DNA of 64,000 nucleotides from assembly GCF_019351435.1 (NCBI RefSeq), contig NZ_JAHWYN010000014.1, positions 54,563-118,562 on the forward strand, in the 5' to 3' direction. The notes below the pieces were generated by a model, which saw nothing but the letters and a program-made list of their open reading frames with translations, did no database searches and was not told the DNA's origin. This DNA comes from Flavobacterium taihuense (GTDB lineage Bacteria > Bacteroidota > Bacteroidia > Flavobacteriales > Flavobacteriaceae). Below, one piece after another: positions 17,906 to 27,148 of the stretch; the first letter of the stretch is position 1, and each line of letters opens with the position of its first letter. Both the position numbers and the translations under genes were made by a program.

Positions 17906-18460
17906 TTATTGTTTTGGCAATAGCACAGTGTCAATCACATGGATTACACCATTAGATTGGTTTACATCAGCAATTGTTACTTTAGACTTTGTGCCTTTTT
18001 CATCTGTGATGTATAAATCTTTCCCTTGCATCCAAGCGGTTAATGTCCCACCGCTCACAGTCTTCAACATCGCTTTTCCATTTCCTTTTTTAATTTCATT
18101 CATAATATCTGTAGTATTCAATTTTCCGGACACCACATGATAGGTTAAAATGGTTTGCAATGTTTTCAAATTTTCCGGCTTCAGTAAATTTTCTACAGTT
18201 CCTTTTGGCAATTTATCAAACGCAGCATTTGTTGGGGCAAAAACGGTGAAAGGTCCGGTACTTTGTAAAGTTTCAACTAAGCTAGCTGCTTTTACTGCAG
18301 CAACTAATGTGGTGTGATCTTTTGAGTTTACTGCATTTTCAATAATATTTTTGGTAGGATACATAGCAGCTCCTCCGACCATGAGACTTTTTTGAGCAAA
18401 AGAAGTTACTCCAAACATTAATCCAAAAAATGCAATCGATAAAAATTTTGTAGTTTTCAT
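17906..18460 (-). CDS. secreted fasciclin (FAS1) domain protein
   Basis: 184 aa with a signal peptide ending near GVTSFAQ. A single FAS1 domain fills about 40-184: KDHTTLVAAVKAASLVETL, the H1 motif GPFTVFAPTNAAFDKLP, the central YHVVSGKL and the H2-type NGVIHVIDTVLLP end. FAS1 proteins are exported adhesion or matrix-binding modules, and single-domain bacterial forms are common in Bacteroidota. The protein is likely periplasmic or surface-associated; no lipobox. It stands alone, convergent with pheT. Confidence 0.93.
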   Translation of the reverse strand: MKTTKFLSIAFFGLMFGVTSFAQKSLMVGGAAMYPTKNIIENAVNSKDHTTLVAAVKAASLVETLQSTGPFTVFAPTNAAFDKLPKGTVENLLKPENLKTLQTILTYHVVSGKLNTTDIMNEIKKGNGKAMLKTVSGGTLTAWMQGKDLYITDEKGTKSKVTIADVNQSNGVIHVIDTVLLPKQ

Positions 18461-18599
18461 AAAAATCTATTTTTTAAAGTTATATATAGACATTTACGCA
18501 AACGGATTACTTTTGGATTTAAAAAATATTTTTTTTTAAAATTATATTTCAAATTGCAATTTAAAAGCTACCATTGAATTGTATTTCAATCTTTTAAAA

Positions 18600-18645
18600 T
18601 AAAAAATAAAACAACAACAAGATTTAAAATTTTATTGTTGTTTTA
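18600..18645 (-). terminator. terminator of the surface-protein operon
   Basis: On the minus strand AAAACAACAA (18644-18635) pairs with TTGTTGTTTT (18617-18608), followed by an AT-rich T run. It lies about 22 bases after the stop of the OmpA-family gene. The stem is AT-rich, so efficiency is uncertain. Confidence 0.6.
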
Positions 18646-18666
18646 CAAAGGTGATATTTTCACATA

Positions 18667-20919
18667 TTATAAGTTCTTAATCACAAACTCACTTCTTCTA
18701 TTCAATTCGTGTTGCTCTTCATCACAGGAATCTTCAGGAATGCATTTTACAATTGGAACGGATTCTCCATAACCTTTAGCAAGAATTCTATTTTTGGGAA
18801 TTCCTTGTTCCAAAATATAATTTCTTGTGGCATCGGCTCTTTTTTGGGAAAGATCTGTATTGAATTTTGCATTACCACGATTGTCAGTATGTGAGCCAAT
18901 TTCGACTACCATTTCTGGATATTTATTCATTAATTCAATGACACGATTTAGTATTCGTTTTGATTCTTTTCGAATATACCACATGTTGTAATCAAAATAG
19001 ATTGGATCAGTTTTAATGATTAATCTATCTTTATCCTTTACAACATCTTTTTCGGCAGCAACAATAGCTGCTGTTTTCTCTTTTTTCTTTGCTAAAGCTA
19101 TCTCTGCCGCTTTTTTATCAATAATCAATTTGTCCTTTTTAAATTGTTGAACCGCTGCTATATCGGCCAATCTTTTGGATTCAAGCGCAATAGCATCTTC
19201 TTTTTTCTTTTGTTTGAATGCATTGGCATCAGCAATTTTCTTTTCCTGTAGAGCAATGGCATCTGCTTTCTTTTTTTGTTCCAAAGCAACCAATTCGGCA
19301 GCTTTCAGTTGTTGGGCTATAAGTAAATCGGCTGCAACTTTTTTCTCCAAAGCTACTTGTTCCTCTTTTTTGATAATCTCCATAGATCGAATTTCCATAG
19401 AACCATCATTCGATTTATTTCTTTCTTCGGAAACATCGAAAGATTTAGAACTCTCCGTATAATTTTCTTTAGTCGCCAATAAAGAGTAATTAGATTCACA
19501 TCCGACTGTAAAACTAAATTTCCCATCAACTGTAGTGGTTGCTTTCTCAAGTTCTTGCTTACTGCCATTTTTCAAAATTACCACAGCATTTTCTAAAGCT
19601 AAGTGCGAATCGACATCTGTAATGATACCAGCAATATATTGTTTGCAATCTTCAATAAGCAAATCTTTGGTTTCTTTGAAGGAATAGATATCGTCCTTTC
19701 CTTTTCCTCCTGGTCGATCCGAAGAAAAATAGCCATATTTAGTATCAGAATCAACATAATAGGCAAAATCGTCATAACCGGAATTTACAGGAAGTCCCAC
19801 ATTTGAGGCTTTAGAATAGGAATTATCTTGAATATCTGAAACAAAAATATCCAAAGCACCATAGCCTTCATGACCGTTGGAAGAAAAATACAATTTATTG
19901 TCATTTGATACAAAAGGAAATTGCTCTCTTTTAGCTGTATTTATTTTATCTCCCAGATTCACTGGTCTTCCATAAGTCAACCCATCTACAGAAACACTAA
20001 AGATATCCAACGAACCTAATGTTCCTGGCATATCCGATGCAAAATACAAGGTCTTTTCATTTGGGCTCAACGCTGGGTGCTCAACAGAATAATCAGGACT
20101 GTTGAAAGGCAATGACTTTACATTAATCCATTTATTATTGACTAATTCAGCTCTAAAAATTTGAATGTTTGATATTTTATCTATATTCTTACCTCTCTTA
20201 CCGTTCTTTGAATTATTTCGCGTAAAATACATCGTTTTACCATCTTTTGTAAAAATAGCATTCGATTCGTGCATAGACGATTTCAAATCTTTTGAAAAAT
20301 AAGTTATTACCACAGAATCATTTAATTTTTTTAATGGAACCGCAACAAGATTAAGATACGATTCATTATTCCATTTATAGGTTTTATCAAATAAATTAGG
20401 CTTCATTTTGACAGCTGCAAATACTAAATTATCTCCTAAAACTACTCCCCCAAATTCTGAATTAACCGTGTTTAGCGCTAAATTTCTGATATCAAATCTT
20501 TCTCCAATCGCAGTAATATTTTTTAAGGTTTTGATATCTCTTTCCAATTTCCCAATGGCTGCATCATTATTGGAAGCCTGATAAAACTTTCTCATTATAT
20601 CATTTGCTTCAGCGTACTTTCCTCTAGCTTTTAATGTTTGGGCATATCGAAAATAGTAACCTTCATCCAGATTTTTGTTTTGAATTAGAAGAGCATATTG
20701 TTCTTGTGCTTTACCATAATTATTGGTAAAATAATAACAATCCCCCAACTTTTGAATAACATCAACGGTTTGGTTCTTTTCGCTAATTTTTTCATACAAA
20801 GGAATTGCGGTACTATAATATGTTTTTCCAAACAATAGGTTTGCTCTTTGCAAATCCTGCTGTTGGGCATTTGCGAACTGGATTAAAAATACAATGAGGA
20901 GTATATATATTCTTTTCAT
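18667..20919 (-). CDS. OmpA-family protein with TPR-like, PD40 and long helical linker
   Basis: 750 aa with a signal peptide (ends near QFANAQ). Order: TPR-like helices (about 25-125), a PD40/WD40-like beta-propeller (about 200-410; YFASDMPGTLGSLDIF, LYFSSNGHEGYGALDIF, YFSSDRPGGKGKDDIY), a carboxypeptidase-regulatory-like fold (about 428-505), a Lys/Ala-rich helical stretch (about 515-640, repeated ALxxKKxADAxAL), and the OmpA_C peptidoglycan-binding domain (about 645-750; IGSHTDNRGNAKFNTDLSQKRAD). It would sit in the outer membrane or periplasm and hold the surface apparatus to the cell wall. It is the last gene of the operon with the T9SS type B protein and SprF-like protein. The helical stretch looks TolA-like and is unusual in this architecture. 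Confidence 0.92.
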   Translation of the reverse strand: MKRIYILLIVFLIQFANAQQQDLQRANLLFGKTYYSTAIPLYEKISEKNQTVDVIQKLGDCYYFTNNYGKAQEQYALLIQNKNLDEGYYFRYAQTLKARGKYAEANDIMRKFYQASNNDAAIGKLERDIKTLKNITAIGERFDIRNLALNTVNSEFGGVVLGDNLVFAAVKMKPNLFDKTYKWNNESYLNLVAVPLKKLNDSVVITYFSKDLKSSMHESNAIFTKDGKTMYFTRNNSKNGKRGKNIDKISNIQIFRAELVNNKWINVKSLPFNSPDYSVEHPALSPNEKTLYFASDMPGTLGSLDIFSVSVDGLTYGRPVNLGDKINTAKREQFPFVSNDNKLYFSSNGHEGYGALDIFVSDIQDNSYSKASNVGLPVNSGYDDFAYYVDSDTKYGYFSSDRPGGKGKDDIYSFKETKDLLIEDCKQYIAGIITDVDSHLALENAVVILKNGSKQELEKATTTVDGKFSFTVGCESNYSLLATKENYTESSKSFDVSEERNKSNDGSMEIRSMEIIKKEEQVALEKKVAADLLIAQQLKAAELVALEQKKKADAIALQEKKIADANAFKQKKKEDAIALESKRLADIAAVQQFKKDKLIIDKKAAEIALAKKKEKTAAIVAAEKDVVKDKDRLIIKTDPIYFDYNMWYIRKESKRILNRVIELMNKYPEMVVEIGSHTDNRGNAKFNTDLSQKRADATRNYILEQGIPKNRILAKGYGESVPIVKCIPEDSCDEEQHELNRRSEFVIKNL

Positions 20920-20930
20920 TTTTTACTTTT

Positions 20931-21869
20931 TTAGAAGAACCTAGGTGATTTATCGTATCCTTTGCCTAATAAATCCAAGTTATATAATAGCACAATTTCA
21001 TGTGAACCGGAATTAAATTGACTTAGATTTGAGATGGTGTAATCATAGGAATAACCAATTCGTAAATTGGGCGTTACATTTATATTCATTAATAAACTAA
21101 CCGAATCATCAAATCGATAGGCAGCTCCAAGTTCAAACCTTTCATTATACAATACATTAGCCGTTAAATCTACAGAAACGGGCGCTCCTTCAACAAATAT
21201 GGCCATTGCTGCAGGTTTTAATTTAAATGTTTCATTGATATCAAAAACATAACCTCCTGTTAAATAGGTATGCATTTTATGGCTTCCAAAAGAATTAATT
21301 TCGTCACTAGATGTTCTTATATGTTCAGCTGAAAGAAAATTTGGAGTTGAGATTCCTATATAGTATTTATCGGTAAAGTAATAGACACCAACTCCAATAT
21401 TGGGAGCAGTTGCATTTGTGTTTTCGGCAAATGCTAAATCGGTAGTTGCATCACCACTATTCAATTGAAAACCATTAAAGTTGGTACTTATTGAAGAAAA
21501 TCCAGCTTTTAGTCCAAACGAAAGTTTTTGTTTTTCATTCAATTTAAGGATATAGGCAAAATCGGCAAAAAAATTGGTTTCTTTCTTGGCTCCATCCCCA
21601 ATATCATCCGAAATTAAAGAAAATCCACCTTCTACCTTTTCATTTAATGGTGCATGGGCAAACAGAGTAAGCGTCTTGGGAGCTCCTTTAATTCCTGACC
21701 ATTGGTAACGATACAAACTTCCTAAATTTAGAATAGCTGGGGTTGCTGTTGCATAAGCAGGGTTTACAACACTCATATTTGTCATATACTGAGTGAAATG
21801 AGGATCTTGCTGAGCGATTACCTTTAGTATGGAAAGGAAAAAAAACACAAAGAGTATTATTTTCTTCAT
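20931..21869 (-). CDS. PorP/SprF family outer-membrane protein
   Basis: 312 aa. Signal peptide, then the family start QQDPHFTQYMTNMSVVNPAYA, then a run of amphipathic beta strands ending in YNLDLLGKGYDKSPRFF, consistent with an outer-membrane barrel. In Flavobacterium johnsoniae SprF is required for secretion of the adhesin SprB, and proteins with type B C-terminal domains generally need such a cognate partner. It lies 32 bases after the 1453-aa type B protein and 11 bases before the OmpA gene, so this copy is the probable partner for that protein. Confidence 0.95.
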   Translation of the reverse strand: MKKIILFVFFFLSILKVIAQQDPHFTQYMTNMSVVNPAYATATPAILNLGSLYRYQWSGIKGAPKTLTLFAHAPLNEKVEGGFSLISDDIGDGAKKETNFFADFAYILKLNEKQKLSFGLKAGFSSISTNFNGFQLNSGDATTDLAFAENTNATAPNIGVGVYYFTDKYYIGISTPNFLSAEHIRTSSDEINSFGSHKMHTYLTGGYVFDINETFKLKPAAMAIFVEGAPVSVDLTANVLYNERFELGAAYRFDDSVSLLMNINVTPNLRIGYSYDYTISNLSQFNSGSHEIVLLYNLDLLGKGYDKSPRFF

Positions 21870-21901
21870 CTGAATATAGTTATAAGTAAAAAAAATTAGA
21901 A

Positions 21902-24900
21902 TTATCGGTTTAAATAAAGTTGACCTTGTTCTGGAGGTAAGTTTTCTTTATTATAATTGATAATATAAAAATAAACTCCTGTTGGCGCATCGCCATCAAT
22001 AAAACTTGAATTGGAATTTTTTCCATCCCATGCAGGTTTGTTTATATTTCCTTTGAATAATAAGTTTCCATATCTATTAAAAATTTCTAATGTATAATTT
22101 GGGTATAAAAATTCGATATCCACAATTTGAAATGTATCATTCACACCGTCTCCATTTGGTGAAAATCCATCTGGAATAGCTAAGTCATCTGGAGTAACAG
22201 TACAGTCGGTAAGAGAAACCGCTACTGGTAAAGGACTTGAATAACATTGTGCAGCTGTATCATAATCAAAACCATAATAGGTAACTCCTTCTGCTAGTAA
22301 ATGGGTATTTGTCAGTACGATTCCATTTATTGCTGCATCATACCACTTTAAATTCCCTGATGCTATCGTGTTATTGGATAAATTTTGAATTGTTGGCTTA
22401 TCAGCACCGCAAAAATCTTCCCCATTTGATTTTAAAACTGGAGTAGGAACAACATTTATTAAAACACTAATTGGAGTAGGAAGAGATCTACAAGCAGTAG
22501 TTAGATTTTCTTCCTTTAAATAATAATCTGCAGTTACCAAAAGTACATTCGAATTTAAAGGTGTTGTACTTATCGGAGTATCAAACCATTTGTACTGATT
22601 TCCGCTTGGAACTAAATTGCCTACTGTAGCAAGCTCTGTTTCACAAAACGGTTGATGATTATCTGCAGTTGGGCTGCTTGGAATAGCATTTATTGTAAAT
22701 TTTTGGGAAACCGAATTTATTATAGTAGAACAACTATTTCCAATATTGGTTAAATCAGTTATGGCTAACGTGTTCTCTCCAGTACTCAAAAGATTAGCAG
22801 CGGGAATTAAAAAGTTAGTGTTACCACCCACTACTAACAAAGAAACAGTTTGAGATACTATTGTATTAGCACCTGTTACTGCATAATTCAAAGAAATATT
22901 CGTTAAAGTCCCCAATCCAGCAATATCAACATTAACATCTTGTCCCAAACAACCATCTTTGACAGTGACAACCATGTTGGATACATCAGGCAATGGATTA
23001 ACAACAAAAACTTTTGTTAGATTTGATACATTTGCACAACTTGTCAACTGATTTATAATACTAGTAATTGCAATTGTGGTATTGCCTGACTTCGGAATTA
23101 AATTGGAAGGTATTGGAAATGAAAATAAGCCACTTGTAACAATTACATTTGCAGAAACCGCATTTACTATATTACTATCACTTAGATTGTAGAGAATATT
23201 ATAATTCCCATCCATAAGACTGGTCGATCCCAAAACACTAGCATCAGAGCCTTGACAAATGGGCAAAATTGTTAATGTTGCGTCGTTTATATCAGGCGTA
23301 GCGTTGATAATTACGCTAATCCCTTTCAAACTAGATTCGCATCCTGTTGTTACATTTACTTCTTTGACAAAATAATCAGAAGTAATTAAGGTAGTAGTAG
23401 CAATTAATGGTACTGTACTTGTTGCCATATCAAACCATTGGTATTGATTTCCTTGTGGCATTAAATTAGCTACAGTTGCATTGTCTGCAGTACAAAATGT
23501 CTGAATATCAACTGCAACGGGAGTATTAGGTATCGGATTTACTGAAAAATTCGTTTTATTGTTGATAGCCAAAGTACAACCAGTTATAGTATTGGTTATA
23601 TCGGTTATGGTAAAAGTTGTTATTCCTCCAATAGGAATATCGGTTGCAGGGATAAAAAAGCTAGTTTCACCAGCTACAACTGCTAACGGAATAGTTTTAA
23701 CACCAACGGTATTTACTCCCGAAAGGGTATAATTAATCTCAATAGATGTCAAAGTTCCTAAGCCTTTTAATTCTACTTTAGCGGATTGACCTTGACAAAC
23801 ATCTTTAGTTGTTACTATCAAATTGGCCACATCTGGTAAAAGATTTACAATAAAATCTTGTTTAAGGGTAGATGTACTGGAACATTGCGTAGCAGAATTA
23901 TTGATTTCTATAATCGAGAGTGTATTGCTTCCAGCAATTGAAATCAATGAACTTGGAATGATAAAAGAACCTGATCCACCTGTAATACTCAAAACAGCAG
24001 GAATCGAAAAGGCTATATTAGCACCACTTACATCATATAGAATATCATAATTTCCATCAGCAAGATTAGAAGTACCAGAGAAACCTACAAAAGCATCTGA
24101 GGTTTGGCAAATTGGTGAAATTATTAATGTAGCGTCGTTTATAACTGGAGTTTCATTAATAAGCACACTAACCATTTTCAAACTAGATTCGCAACCCGTT
24201 GATGCATTCACTTCTTTTACAAAATAATCAGCAACAATTAAGGGAGTGGTGGCAATTAATGGTACGGTGCTCGTTACCGAATCAAACCATTGGAATTTAC
24301 TTCCTTGTGGTTTTAAATTGGCCACAGTTGCATTGTCCGCAGTGCAAAATGACTGAACATCGGCCGCTGTTGGAATATTAGGTATTGAATTTACTATAAA
24401 ATCAACATTCCTATTGAAAGACAATGTACAACCAGTTACAGTATTAGTTATAACTGATACGGTAAAAGTTGTTGTTCCTACCATAGGAATATCGGTTGCC
24501 GGAATAACAAAACTACTTACACCTGCTAATACGGTCAACGGAATGGTTTGTGCATCTAAGGTATTTACTCCCGAAAGTGAATAATTAATATCAATAGCTG
24601 TCAAGGTCCCTAGGCCTTTTAATTCAACTCTAGCAGATTGACCTTGACATACGTTTTTAATTGTTATTGCTAATTTACTAACATCAGGCAAAGGATTTAC
24701 TGTAAAATCTTGCTTAAGTGTTGATATATTTGTGCAATCGGTAGTAGGATTTGTAATTTGGGCAATTGTAACGGTGGTCGTACCTACTTTTTGAATAAAA
24801 GCTGCAGGTATGCTAAAAGACGATAGTCCTCCTATTACATTAAGAAAAGCTGGTATTCCGTTTAGAATATTGCCGCCACTTAAATTATAAAGAATATCAT

Positions 24901-26263
24901 AATTACCATCTGCAAGATTGGACGTTCCAGAAAAATTCACCAATGCATCTGAGCTTTGGCAAACTGGAGAAATTGTAAGTGTTGCTGCATCAATTTTAGG
25001 AATGGGATAGATATGCAAAACATCTTCAATTATTCCTAAACTATAATTACAAATCTCAAAATTATTTGCATCAGTAATTTTTATTATATGTATTGTATAA
25101 TCTTTAGCTTGTTGGAAATTTATTGAAGGTATAGGGAATATTAAAACACCGTTGACAAAATTTTGTCTTGATATCAATGGGGAAGATACCCCAGATATGG
25201 TATAGACAATATCATAAACTCCATTTGGAATAGATTGTGCTCCTTGTTTTAGAATTCCTGTATAGCTAGCTGTAGGAATCTTATCCTCACAAATATCTGA
25301 ACTTACCTCTAATGTTGACCCAGTAAAATCCAACTGTTTTTCTATTATAACATCAACACTCGAGGACTCATTAATACAAACCGTATTATTTGAAATTACA
25401 GTATATGTAAATCTATAAGCACCTGGCCCTTTTGTATTGTAAATATTTTGAATATCAATATTGGAATCTAAACTACTGCTTATTTCCGAAGTTCCAGATT
25501 CTGACCAAGTTCCTCCAGGATCAGCCCCAGCTAATTGTGAATTTAAATCAAAATTCGTATATCCCCCTAATTGATTAGAACATAAAAGCAAATTAGATGC
25601 TTTTCCTGGTTCTGGAGCACGATAAATGGATACAAAAATTTGAACTGGTGGTGGTGCGGGACATGAGCCAATTGCATCTATGCTATAATTATAAGAATAT
25701 GTATCATTAGGAGTAGGAACTGATGCATTTAATGTTCCCGCATTTGGGTTTAGTCCTCCCGAGTTATCATTGTCATGCCAAAGCCCTCCGATTTGAGGAG
25801 ATAAATTAGGCAATCCCTCAAAAACTTGAAATAAATTATAAGCTGTTTCAGAACTACAAATAGACGCATTGGGCGCAGGAACTCCCGTATAACCCCCTAC
25901 TGTTACAGTTACCACCGCGGTGTTATCGCCACATCCTGTAATACCGGGAACTGTGTAAGTATATTTATAAATACCACTTTTTTTAATTTTCTGCACATTT
26001 AGAACTCCCGTATTCAGGTCTAAACCTCCAGAATTATTATCGTCATTCCAAGTACCTCCAGTAAGAGGAGATCCTCCTAATGCACTAAATAGATCTACAA
26101 CTGAACTACTTGGGTCAGGAATATTACAAACATCTTTTATACCATCATCTCCAGCACATTGAGCATTAATATCAATGGAATAGAAAAAAAGAATACAAAA
26201 ACTTAGATAAGTAACCAATTTAAAATGGTCTGAAAAAAGTAGCTTTGGTACCATAAATAGCAT
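21902..26263 (-). CDS. large T9SS type B surface protein with tandem repeats
   Basis: 1453 aa. A hydrophobic signal segment (about 14-35, ending near INAQ) is followed by three Ig-like modules with CxxxxxxLFxxLGGxPxxGGTWxD patterns (about 40-310), then three tandem supra-repeats of about 284 aa (about 425-708, 709-992, 993-1272), each made of three sub-modules. At the C-terminus, about 1363-1453, is the gliding-motility-associated CHU_C domain (IPDGFSPNGDGVNDTF, LEIFNRYGNLLF, PTGVYFYII), the type B sorting signal for T9SS. It is expected to be exported to the surface as an adhesin or motility-associated filament. It is the first gene of the operon with SprF-like and OmpA-like partners. ATG at 26263; M4 is an alternative start. 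Confidence 0.94.
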   Translation of the reverse strand: MLFMVPKLLFSDHFKLVTYLSFCILFFYSIDINAQCAGDDGIKDVCNIPDPSSSVVDLFSALGGSPLTGGTWNDDNNSGGLDLNTGVLNVQKIKKSGIYKYTYTVPGITGCGDNTAVVTVTVGGYTGVPAPNASICSSETAYNLFQVFEGLPNLSPQIGGLWHDNDNSGGLNPNAGTLNASVPTPNDTYSYNYSIDAIGSCPAPPPVQIFVSIYRAPEPGKASNLLLCSNQLGGYTNFDLNSQLAGADPGGTWSESGTSEISSSLDSNIDIQNIYNTKGPGAYRFTYTVISNNTVCINESSSVDVIIEKQLDFTGSTLEVSSDICEDKIPTASYTGILKQGAQSIPNGVYDIVYTISGVSSPLISRQNFVNGVLIFPIPSINFQQAKDYTIHIIKITDANNFEICNYSLGIIEDVLHIYPIPKIDAATLTISPVCQSSDALVNFSGTSNLADGNYDILYNLSGGNILNGIPAFLNVIGGLSSFSIPAAFIQKVGTTTVTIAQITNPTTDCTNISTLKQDFTVNPLPDVSKLAITIKNVCQGQSARVELKGLGTLTAIDINYSLSGVNTLDAQTIPLTVLAGVSSFVIPATDIPMVGTTTFTVSVITNTVTGCTLSFNRNVDFIVNSIPNIPTAADVQSFCTADNATVANLKPQGSKFQWFDSVTSTVPLIATTPLIVADYFVKEVNASTGCESSLKMVSVLINETPVINDATLIISPICQTSDAFVGFSGTSNLADGNYDILYDVSGANIAFSIPAVLSITGGSGSFIIPSSLISIAGSNTLSIIEINNSATQCSSTSTLKQDFIVNLLPDVANLIVTTKDVCQGQSAKVELKGLGTLTSIEINYTLSGVNTVGVKTIPLAVVAGETSFFIPATDIPIGGITTFTITDITNTITGCTLAINNKTNFSVNPIPNTPVAVDIQTFCTADNATVANLMPQGNQYQWFDMATSTVPLIATTTLITSDYFVKEVNVTTGCESSLKGISVIINATPDINDATLTILPICQGSDASVLGSTSLMDGNYNILYNLSDSNIVNAVSANVIVTSGLFSFPIPSNLIPKSGNTTIAITSIINQLTSCANVSNLTKVFVVNPLPDVSNMVVTVKDGCLGQDVNVDIAGLGTLTNISLNYAVTGANTIVSQTVSLLVVGGNTNFLIPAANLLSTGENTLAITDLTNIGNSCSTIINSVSQKFTINAIPSSPTADNHQPFCETELATVGNLVPSGNQYKWFDTPISTTPLNSNVLLVTADYYLKEENLTTACRSLPTPISVLINVVPTPVLKSNGEDFCGADKPTIQNLSNNTIASGNLKWYDAAINGIVLTNTHLLAEGVTYYGFDYDTAAQCYSSPLPVAVSLTDCTVTPDDLAIPDGFSPNGDGVNDTFQIVDIEFLYPNYTLEIFNRYGNLLFKGNINKPAWDGKNSNSSFIDGDAPTGVYFYIINYNKENLPPEQGQLYLNR
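22448..24991 (-). repeat. three tandem ~0.85-kb coding repeats
   Basis: Residues about 425-1272 of the surface protein consist of three copies of about 284 aa, each ordered A (ISPICQ, NLADGNYDILY), B (VCQGQSAxVELKGLGTL) and C (FCTADNATVANL, QWFD, YFVKEVN). Copies 1 and 2 are most alike; copy 3 is more diverged, with a short deletion in A (DASVLGSTSL). Confidence 0.88.
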
Positions 26264-26389
26264 TTGTTTTAGCCAAAAATAAACATTTTCATTCTAGTTA
26301 ACATAGCATTAACTTTTTTATTTATGATAAATTGGGTTTTAAATAATTAACCGATTAAAAATCTACCTTTAAAATTACTTAAATAGAAA

Positions 26390-26418
26390 AAAAAGCATCA
26401 CAAATTGTGATGCTTTTT
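26390..26418 (-). terminator. terminator after the DUF2911 gene
   Basis: AAAAAGCATCACA (26390-26402) pairs perfectly with TGTGATGCTTTTT (26406-26418), 3-base loop. On the minus strand it is followed by eight T, 52 bases after the DUF2911 stop. Confidence 0.85.
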
Positions 26419-26469
26419 GCATTAAAAAAACAATTTAATCAATCAAATATGTTTTTTTTGTGAGTTGAA

Positions 26470-26976
26470 TTATTTAACGCTAAAACCTATAATCCATTTT
26501 TCCCAAACTAGTTCTACATCAGTTGCATTAATAATATATGTCAATTTTTCAGTACTTGAATCAGCAATTTGCTGTTTCACTTTGACGCGTAGTTGATCTT
26601 TTCTTTCATCATATTTATAAGCTCCCCATTGTTTAGGTTCTTTATTAAAAATAATTACGCATTCGGTTTGGCTTGGAATAACAAAAAAAGAATACTTACC
26701 TGCAGGCAATCTTAAACCTTCAATTAAAAGATCTTTATTTGTTTCAAAAGTTGTAGCTTCATTGGCTCCGGCGCGCCAAACTTCACCAAAAGGTACTAAT
26801 TTACCCCAAATTTCCCTTCCCCTAACGGAAGGACTTCCATAATTAATTTGAATCGTTGCACCGTTTATCATTCCACTCACTTTTTCAGCGGGACTCTTGG
26901 GCTTCTCTTGGGCAGTTGCAACAGAAATGGCAAGGAATGTTATTATTGCCAAAAGAGCGAATTTTAAAATTTTCAT
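26470..26976 (-). CDS. DUF2911 family secreted protein
   Basis: 168 aa with a signal peptide ending near SVATAQ. DUF2911 hallmarks: IQINYGSPSVRGREIWGKLVPFG (ends cited at about 42-64), WRAGANEATTFE, and LPAGKYSFFVIP. The domain is a small exported beta-rich module common in Bacteroidota, with no established activity. It is a single gene with its own terminator, divergent from the DUF294 gene across 172 bases. Confidence 0.92.
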   Translation of the reverse strand: MKILKFALLAIITFLAISVATAQEKPKSPAEKVSGMINGATIQINYGSPSVRGREIWGKLVPFGEVWRAGANEATTFETNKDLLIEGLRLPAGKYSFFVIPSQTECVIIFNKEPKQWGAYKYDERKDQLRVKVKQQIADSSTEKLTYIINATDVELVWEKWIIGFSVK

Positions 26977-27148
26977 AGTTTATATCTTTATTTAGCATTA
27001 AATTTAAATAATCATAGCCAATATTGTACTATTACATAGTATTTTATGAAAATTTTAACTATACTACAATTTATGAAATTTAGTTTTTAAGGCTTCATTT
27101 TGCAACCTATTTTTATTATTTTTACAAGCATTACTTTACAACAAAACT

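Noticed and set aside
22448..24991. CRISPR or satellite DNA in the repeat region of the surface gene
   Set aside because: Period is about 850 bases, in frame and protein-coding; no short direct repeats with spacers are present anywhere in the window.
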